Positions 60,330 to 64,000 of a stretch of 64,000 nucleotides of DNA are shown one piece after another; position 1 is the stretch's first letter, and each line of letters begins with the position of its first letter. The notes beneath the pieces were generated by a model that saw nothing but the letters and a program-made list of their open reading frames with translations, ran no database searches and was not told the DNA's origin. Source of the DNA: Glycomyces sambucus (lineage in GTDB: Bacteria; Actinomycetota; Actinomycetes; Mycobacteriales; Micromonosporaceae); assembly GCF_900102815.1 (NCBI RefSeq), contig NZ_FNGF01000011.1:1-64000 (forward strand). Reading direction: 5' to 3'. The translations under genes and the position numbers were made by a program.

Positions 60330-60620
60330 TTGCGGCACTATGAACTCATGGTGATCCTCGAACCCAACCTCGAGGAGAGCCAGGTCGGCCCGACGCTGGA
60401 GAAGTTCCTCAAGGGCGTCAAGGACGCCGGAGGAGCCGTCGACAAGATCGACGTCTGGGGTCGCCGCCGTCTCGCCTACGAGATCAACAAGAGCAACGAG
60501 GGCGTCTACGCCGTCGTCGACCTGCAGTCCGAGCCCGGTCCCGTCGCGGAGATGGACCGTCAGCTCCGGCTCAGCGAGTCGGTGCTGCGGACCAAGGTGC
60601 TGCGACCGGAGCTTCGGTAA
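60330..60620 (+). CDS. rpsF: 30S ribosomal protein S6
   Basis: A 96-aa S6. [16 protein letters not shown] is the family start, with [20 protein letters not shown] as the central rRNA/S18-binding part. TTG start; AAGGAGGTGGAG lies upstream at ideal spacing, and an in-frame upstream extension lacks homology. First gene of the rpsF-ssb-rpsR-rplI operon. S6 pairs with S18 in the small subunit platform. The 269 bp before it hold the operon promoter, not clearly identified. Confidence 0.97.
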   Translation: MRHYELMVILEPNLEESQVGPTLEKFLKGVKDAGGAVDKIDVWGRRRLAYEINKSNEGVYAVVDLQSEPGPVAEMDRQLRLSESVLRTKVLRPELR

Positions 60621-60659
60621 CCCGACCCTGCAACTGCGAGACCGTCAAGGAGATAGGTC

Positions 60660-61175
60660 ATGGCAGGAGAGACAGTCATCACGGTTATCGGCAACCTCGT
60701 CGACGACCCCGAACTGCGTTACACGCCGTCCGGTGCCGCCGTCGCGAAGTTCCGCATCGCATCAACCCCGCGTGCGTTCGACAAAGAGACGAACCAGTGG
60801 AAAGACGGTGAGGCGTTGTTCCTCACCTGCAGCGTCTGGCGCCAGTACGCCGAGAACGTCGCCGAGTCGCTTTCGCGCGGTACCCGCGTGATCGTGCAGG
60901 GCAGGCTCAAGCAGCGCAGCTACGAGACCCGCGAGGGCGAGAAGCGCACTGTGTACGAGCTCGACGTCGAGGAAGTTGGCCCCGCGCTGCGGTTCTCCAC
61001 CGCGAAGCTCAACCGGTCCGGCGCGTCCGGCGGCGGTGGAGGCGGCGGCCGCTCCTTCGGGGGCGGCGGCGGTTCCAGCGCCGGCGGTTCGATGCCCGAC
61101 GACCCTTGGGCCTCTGCGGCCCCGGCCGGCGGTGGCGCCGGCTCCGGCGGCTTCGACGAGGACCCGCCGTTCTAA
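60660..61175 (+). CDS. ssb: Single-stranded DNA-binding protein
   Basis: A 171-aa SSB. The OB-fold occupies residues 1-110 ([60 protein letters not shown]). A Gly/Ser-rich linker leads to the acidic tip FDEDPPF, which recruits replication and repair proteins. AAGGAG precedes the ATG. Placement between rpsF and rpsR is the standard order. Confidence 0.97.
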   Translation: MAGETVITVIGNLVDDPELRYTPSGAAVAKFRIASTPRAFDKETNQWKDGEALFLTCSVWRQYAENVAESLSRGTRVIVQGRLKQRSYETREGEKRTVYELDVEEVGPALRFSTAKLNRSGASGGGGGGGRSFGGGGGSSAGGSMPDDPWASAAPAGGGAGSGGFDEDPPF

Positions 61176-61223
61176 CCGGGCCCGGCCCGGAACACGATCT
61201 CGAGTAAGAGGCAAGACAGCACA

Positions 61224-61469
61224 ATGGCCAACCCGAAATCGGCTCCCCTGCGGAAGCCGAAGAAGAAGCCGAACCCGCTTGAAAAAGAGGGTATCGAGTA
61301 CGTCGACTACAAGGACACGGCGCTGCTGCGGAAGTTCATCTCCGACCGCGGCAAGATCCGTGCCCGCCGTGTGACCGGCGTGACCACCCAGCAGCAGCGC
61401 CAGATCGCCGCGGCCGTCAAGAACGCCCGCGAGATGGCCCTGCTCCCGTACACCAGCCAGACCCGCTAG
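61224..61469 (+). CDS. rpsR: 30S ribosomal protein S18
   Basis: An 81-aa S18. Basic N-terminus ([19 protein letters not shown]), then [20 protein letters not shown] and [20 protein letters not shown], all family-specific. It lacks the N-terminal Cys set of zinc-type S18. Binds S6 and the 16S rRNA platform. GAGGCAAG precedes the ATG. Confidence 0.97.
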   Translation: MANPKSAPLRKPKKKPNPLEKEGIEYVDYKDTALLRKFISDRGKIRARRVTGVTTQQQRQIAAAVKNAREMALLPYTSQTR

Positions 61470-61483
61470 GAAGGAGCGCACTT

Positions 61484-61945
61484 ATGAAGATCATCCTGAC
61501 TCATGAGGTGCCCAACCTCGGTTCGGCCGGTGACGTCGTCGAGGTCAAGCCCGGCTACGGCCGCAACTACCTGCTGCCGCAGGGCCTTGCGATCGCGTGG
61601 ACCAAGGGCGGTCAGAAGGAGGTCGACGCGATCCAGCGTGCGCGTGCCTCCCGCCAGATCCACGACCTGGACAAGGCCCGCTCGGTGGCGGACAAGCTGA
61701 AGCAGACGGACGCCCACATCGTCGCCCGCACCGGCGACGGCGACCGCCTGTTCGGTTCCATCACCGCGGCCGACATCGTCAAGGCCGTCGACGAGGCCGG
61801 CGGCCCGAAGATCGACCGCCGCCGCGTCGAGCTCGCCTCGACCATCAAGTCGGTCGGCACCTACGACGTGTCGGTCAAGCTGCACCCGGAGGTGACCGCG
61901 AAGTTCAAGCTCCAGGTCACCCCGGCCAAGCGCCGCAAGAAGTAG
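61484..61945 (+). CDS. rplI: 50S ribosomal protein L9
   Basis: A 153-aa L9. MKIILTHEVPNLGSAGDVVE and VKPGYGRNYLLPQGLAIAWT form the N-terminal rRNA-binding domain. A long connecting helix and a C-terminal domain (GPKIDRRRVELASTIKSVGT) follow. AAGGAG is 8 bp upstream. Last gene of the operon, ending at an 18-bp hairpin. Confidence 0.97.
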   Translation: MKIILTHEVPNLGSAGDVVEVKPGYGRNYLLPQGLAIAWTKGGQKEVDAIQRARASRQIHDLDKARSVADKLKQTDAHIVARTGDGDRLFGSITAADIVKAVDEAGGPKIDRRRVELASTIKSVGTYDVSVKLHPEVTAKFKLQVTPAKRRKK

Positions 61946-61953
61946 GCAAGCGC

Positions 61954-61991
61954 GACGAGGGCCCGCGACCGGACGGTCGCGGGCCCTCGTC
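61954..61991 (+). terminator. Hairpin after rplI
   Basis: Eighteen-bp perfect arms GACGAGGGCCCGCGACCG / CGGTCGCGGGCCCTCGTC with a 2-nt centre, 8 bp past the stop. The following 217 bp to the next stop hold no gene. Confidence 0.8.
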
Positions 61992-62208
61992 ATGTCCGTC
62001 CACGCTTTCGAGTGAACCCTCCACGCCCGAAACATCCTTTATCGACCGCTTCGCCCGCCGATGTTCGAACGATCCCCCGCCCCCGCCCTTCCCCGCGGGC
62101 CCACCCCCGTCGCACCCGGGTGGGAGGTTGGTGCTTTTCGGCTGCTGGTCTTTCCTCGGTAGTGGAGAAGGTGGGTTCGGGCGGGTACCCGGGGCCGCCC
62201 GTACGGCC

Positions 62209-62598
62209 TCAGATCACCCAGCCGGCGGTCCGCAGCGTCACCGTCACCAGCCCCGCCCCCAGGATCGCCGCGGCCGAACCCGCCACGCCCGCACGCCATC
62301 CGGCGCGCGGCAGGCGCAGCAGCACCGCCACGAGGAGGCTCGCGGTGAGCGACGAGAGCGTCCACGCCCAGCCGCCCGCGACCGCCGCGCCGATGCGCGC
62401 GGGCGCCGAGCATCCCGTCGCCGCGCAGCTCGCGTCCACTGGCGGCTGCGACAGCACCCACGTCAGGTAGACGGCCACCGGCACGGCGTACCACGCGAGG
62501 GTCACCAGCAACGTCGGAGTGAACGCGCGCTCACCGGGCCGGTCGTCGCCTTCGGGGTCGAGGCGCGGCCTGCGCTCGGGGCGCTGCGGAGCGGTCAT
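62209..62598 (-). CDS. Integral membrane protein of unknown function
   Basis: A 129-aa protein with a charged N-terminus (TAPQRPERRPRLDPEGDDRP) and three to four transmembrane helices (LLVTLAWYAVPVAVYLTWVL, GAAVAGGWAWTLSSLTASLL, GVAGSAAAILGAGLVTVTLR). A short Cys pair (ASCAATGCSAPA) lies in the loop between the first two helices, on the outside if the N-terminus is inside. Start supported by GAGGCGGG upstream. Divergent from dnaB across the DnaA-box region. Confidence 0.72.
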   Translation of the reverse strand: MTAPQRPERRPRLDPEGDDRPGERAFTPTLLVTLAWYAVPVAVYLTWVLSQPPVDASCAATGCSAPARIGAAVAGGWAWTLSSLTASLLVAVLLRLPRAGWRAGVAGSAAAILGAGLVTVTLRTAGWVI

Positions 62599-62734
62599 GG
62601 GCCCGCCTCTCCTCTGATCCGTGCCGGGGACGTCCCCCATGCTAGTGGCAAGTTGGCACGAACGGATTTCCGTCCACAGGCAGTGGACGACGTCGGCGCA
62701 GCTCCCGACCCGGATTCGAGGCCCCCTCGCCTCT

Positions 62735-62810
62735 TTGTCCACAGGTTGTCCACAGGCCCGACCCCGGTTATCCACAGGTTATCCACAGCCTTGTCCACAG
62801 GTTGTCCACA
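62735..62810 (+). promoter_or_regulatory. Cluster of six phased DnaA boxes upstream of dnaB
   Basis: Perfect boxes, all on the plus strand: TTGTCCACA at 62735, 62746, 62791 and 62802, and TTATCCACA at 62768 and 62779. Start-to-start spacings are 11, 22, 11, 12 and 11 bp, so every box faces the same side of the helix. The cluster ends 111 bp before the dnaB start. DnaA-dependent control of dnaB or a DnaA-titration site is likely; an origin is less likely without dnaA or dnaN. Confidence 0.8.
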
Positions 62811-62921
62811 GGGGCGTTTGCAACCGTGCGCGGCGCGACATAGCGTCGTTGACGCCGCCCTTCTGTCGTATGCGGGCGGTACTGTCTCCATGAACGCACG
62901 GTGACCGAGGGGGTGGACGGC

Positions 62922-64000
62922 ATGACCGACGTGTCGACGGACGGCGTCTTCTCGCGAGGCGCCAACGGTGCGAACGGCTCCTATTTCGACACGCCCCCCG
63001 AGGACCCCTTCGGCGGCGGCAACGGCAGCGGCGGCGGGTCCACCCGCACCTACGAGCGCACCCCGCCCCAGGACCACCAGGCCGAGATGTCGGTCCTCGG
63101 CGGCATGCTCATGAGCAAGGACGCCATCGCCGACGTCATCGAGGTCCTCGGCCCGGGCGACTTCTACCAGCCCAAGCACGGCATGATCTTCGACGCCGTC
63201 ATCGACAAGTTCGGCAACGGCGAGCCCGCCGACGCCGTCACCATCGCCGCGGCCCTCGCCGACACCGGCGACCTCGCCAAGATCGGCGGCGGCCCCTACC
63301 TCCACGACCTCCTCAACGCCGTCCCCACGGCCGCCAACGCCGGGTACTACGCGAAGATCGTCAAGGAGAAGGCGATCCTGCGCCGCCTCATCGAGGCCGG
63401 CACGAAGGTCGTCCAGTACGGCTACGGCGGCGGCCAGGGCGGGCGCGACATCGACGACCTGGTCGACCTCGCGCAGCAGGCCGTCTACGAGGTCACCGAC
63501 AACCGCCAGAGCGAGGACTTCGCGGTCCTGTCCGACCTCCTCCAGCCCGCGATGGACGAGATCGAGGCCATCGGCGCCAACCAGGGCGTCATGACCGGCA
63601 TCCCGACCGGCTTCGCCGACCTCGACCGGCTCCTCTCGGGCCTCCAGGCCGGCCAGCTCATCATCGTCGCCGGCCGCCCCGGCGCCGGAAAGTCAACGGC
63701 CGCAATGGACTTCATGCGTCACGCGTCCCTGCACCACCGGCACGCCGCGGCCCTGTTCTCGCTCGAGATGAGCAAGCTCGAGATCGTGATGCGCCTGCTC
63801 TCGGCCGAGACCCGCGTCCCGATGCACGTCCTGCGCTCGGGCGACCTGTCCGACGACGACTGGACGCGCCTGGCCAAGCGCATGGGCGACATCTCCGAGG
63901 CGCCGCTGTTCGTCGACGACACGGCGTCGATGACCATGATGGAGATCCGGGCCAAGGCCCGGCGCCTCAAGCAGCGCCACGACCTCAAGCTCATCGTCGT
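62922..64000 (+). CDS. dnaB: Replicative DNA helicase DnaB (5' part, runs off the window)
   Basis: About 359 residues are inside the window. The N-terminus is a disordered Gly/Asn-rich stretch (FGGGNGSGGGS), then the primase-interacting N-terminal domain (PPQDHQAEMSVLGGMLMSKD, FYQPKHGMIFDAVIDKFGNG, GGPYLHDLLNAVPTAANAGY). The RecA-like domain has MTGIPTGFADLDRLLSGLQA, Walker A GRPGAGKST and FSLEMSKLEIVMRLLSAE. It unwinds the parental duplex at the fork. ATG start chosen because GAGGGGG lies about 10 bp upstream; a GTG 21 bp earlier is possible. It continues beyond 64000, so an intein or the C-terminus cannot be checked. Confidence 0.95.
   Translation, partial: MTDVSTDGVFSRGANGANGSYFDTPPEDPFGGGNGSGGGSTRTYERTPPQDHQAEMSVLGGMLMSKDAIADVIEVLGPGDFYQPKHGMIFDAVIDKFGNGEPADAVTIAAALADTGDLAKIGGGPYLHDLLNAVPTAANAGYYAKIVKEKAILRRLIEAGTKVVQYGYGGGQGGRDIDDLVDLAQQAVYEVTDNRQSEDFAVLSDLLQPAMDEIEAIGANQGVMTGIPTGFADLDRLLSGLQAGQLIIVAGRPGAGKSTAAMDFMRHASLHHRHAAALFSLEMSKLEIVMRLLSAETRVPMHVLRSGDLSDDDWTRLAKRMGDISEAPLFVDDTASMTMMEIRAKARRLKQRHDLKLIV

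Noticed and set aside
62735-62810. Chromosomal replication origin
   Set aside because: No dnaA, dnaN or AT-rich unwinding element is nearby; a regulatory or titration cluster beside dnaB is simpler.
62901-62921. GTG start of dnaB at 62901
   Set aside because: No ribosome site before it; the ATG at 62922 has GAGGGGG in position. Kept as an alternative only.

Overview
The window is a chromosomal segment of a very GC-rich actinobacterium: strong G/C third positions, frequent GTG and a few TTG starts, genes coupled by 1-14 bp overlaps, and an actinobacterial gene set (CrgA, DUF4244 pilin and Ssd-type Tad locus, DUF4192, class E sortase). A Glycomyces/Stackebrandtia-like member is my guess; there is no 16S gene to test it. 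The dnaB end, the rpsF-ssb-rpsR-rplI operon, crgA and several DnaA boxes suggest the origin half of the chromosome. I see no tRNA, rRNA, insertion sequence, prophage or CRISPR array.

Layout. 1-5.4 kb: heptamer array, then a minus-strand Tad pilus operon (Ssd/CpaE-like, TadA, TadB, TadC, DUF4244 pilin, two TadE-like minor proteins). 5.6-13.8 kb: aldose epimerase, citrate synthase, Tat-exported LmbE-type deacetylase, serC, fructosamine kinase-like protein, moaA-moaD. 14.1-17.3 kb: reduced UvrD-like ATPase, MinD-like ATPase, TetR regulator. 17.4-24.1 kb: a cobalamin-riboswitch leader followed by an exported alpha-barrel protein, a DUF4430-like protein and a complete ECF transporter (T, fused A-A', S). 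24.2-34.9 kb: FGE-like protein, DoxX-like protein, degenerate AhpD-like protein, LysR/SDR pair, DnaE, HTH regulator, DUF4192 protein, MobA-like protein. 35.2-44.4 kb: rhomboid protease, cyclophilin, aminotransferase, PEBP, thiolase, then crgA / sortase E / small membrane protein / glutamine amidotransferase. 44.5-57.1 kb: YihY protein, NarL-type two-component pair, AhpD-like protein, Rpn-type nuclease, three coupled Nudix genes, gnd, cbs, SRPBCC-ArsR operon, chitinase. 57.2-64 kb: MHYT protein, class I fumarase, rpsF-ssb-rpsR-rplI, and dnaB running off the end behind six DnaA boxes.

The most interesting locus is the riboswitch-controlled one. Two surface-anchored proteins resemble the two halves of animal intrinsic factor/transcobalamin (alpha/alpha barrel plus DUF4430 beta domain) and sit beside an ECF vitamin transporter. 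The sequence supports a split bacterial corrinoid-capture and uptake system. The second strong signal is the helically phased DnaA-box cluster before dnaB. Long perfect GC hairpins without T-tracts recur between convergent genes and probably act as terminators.
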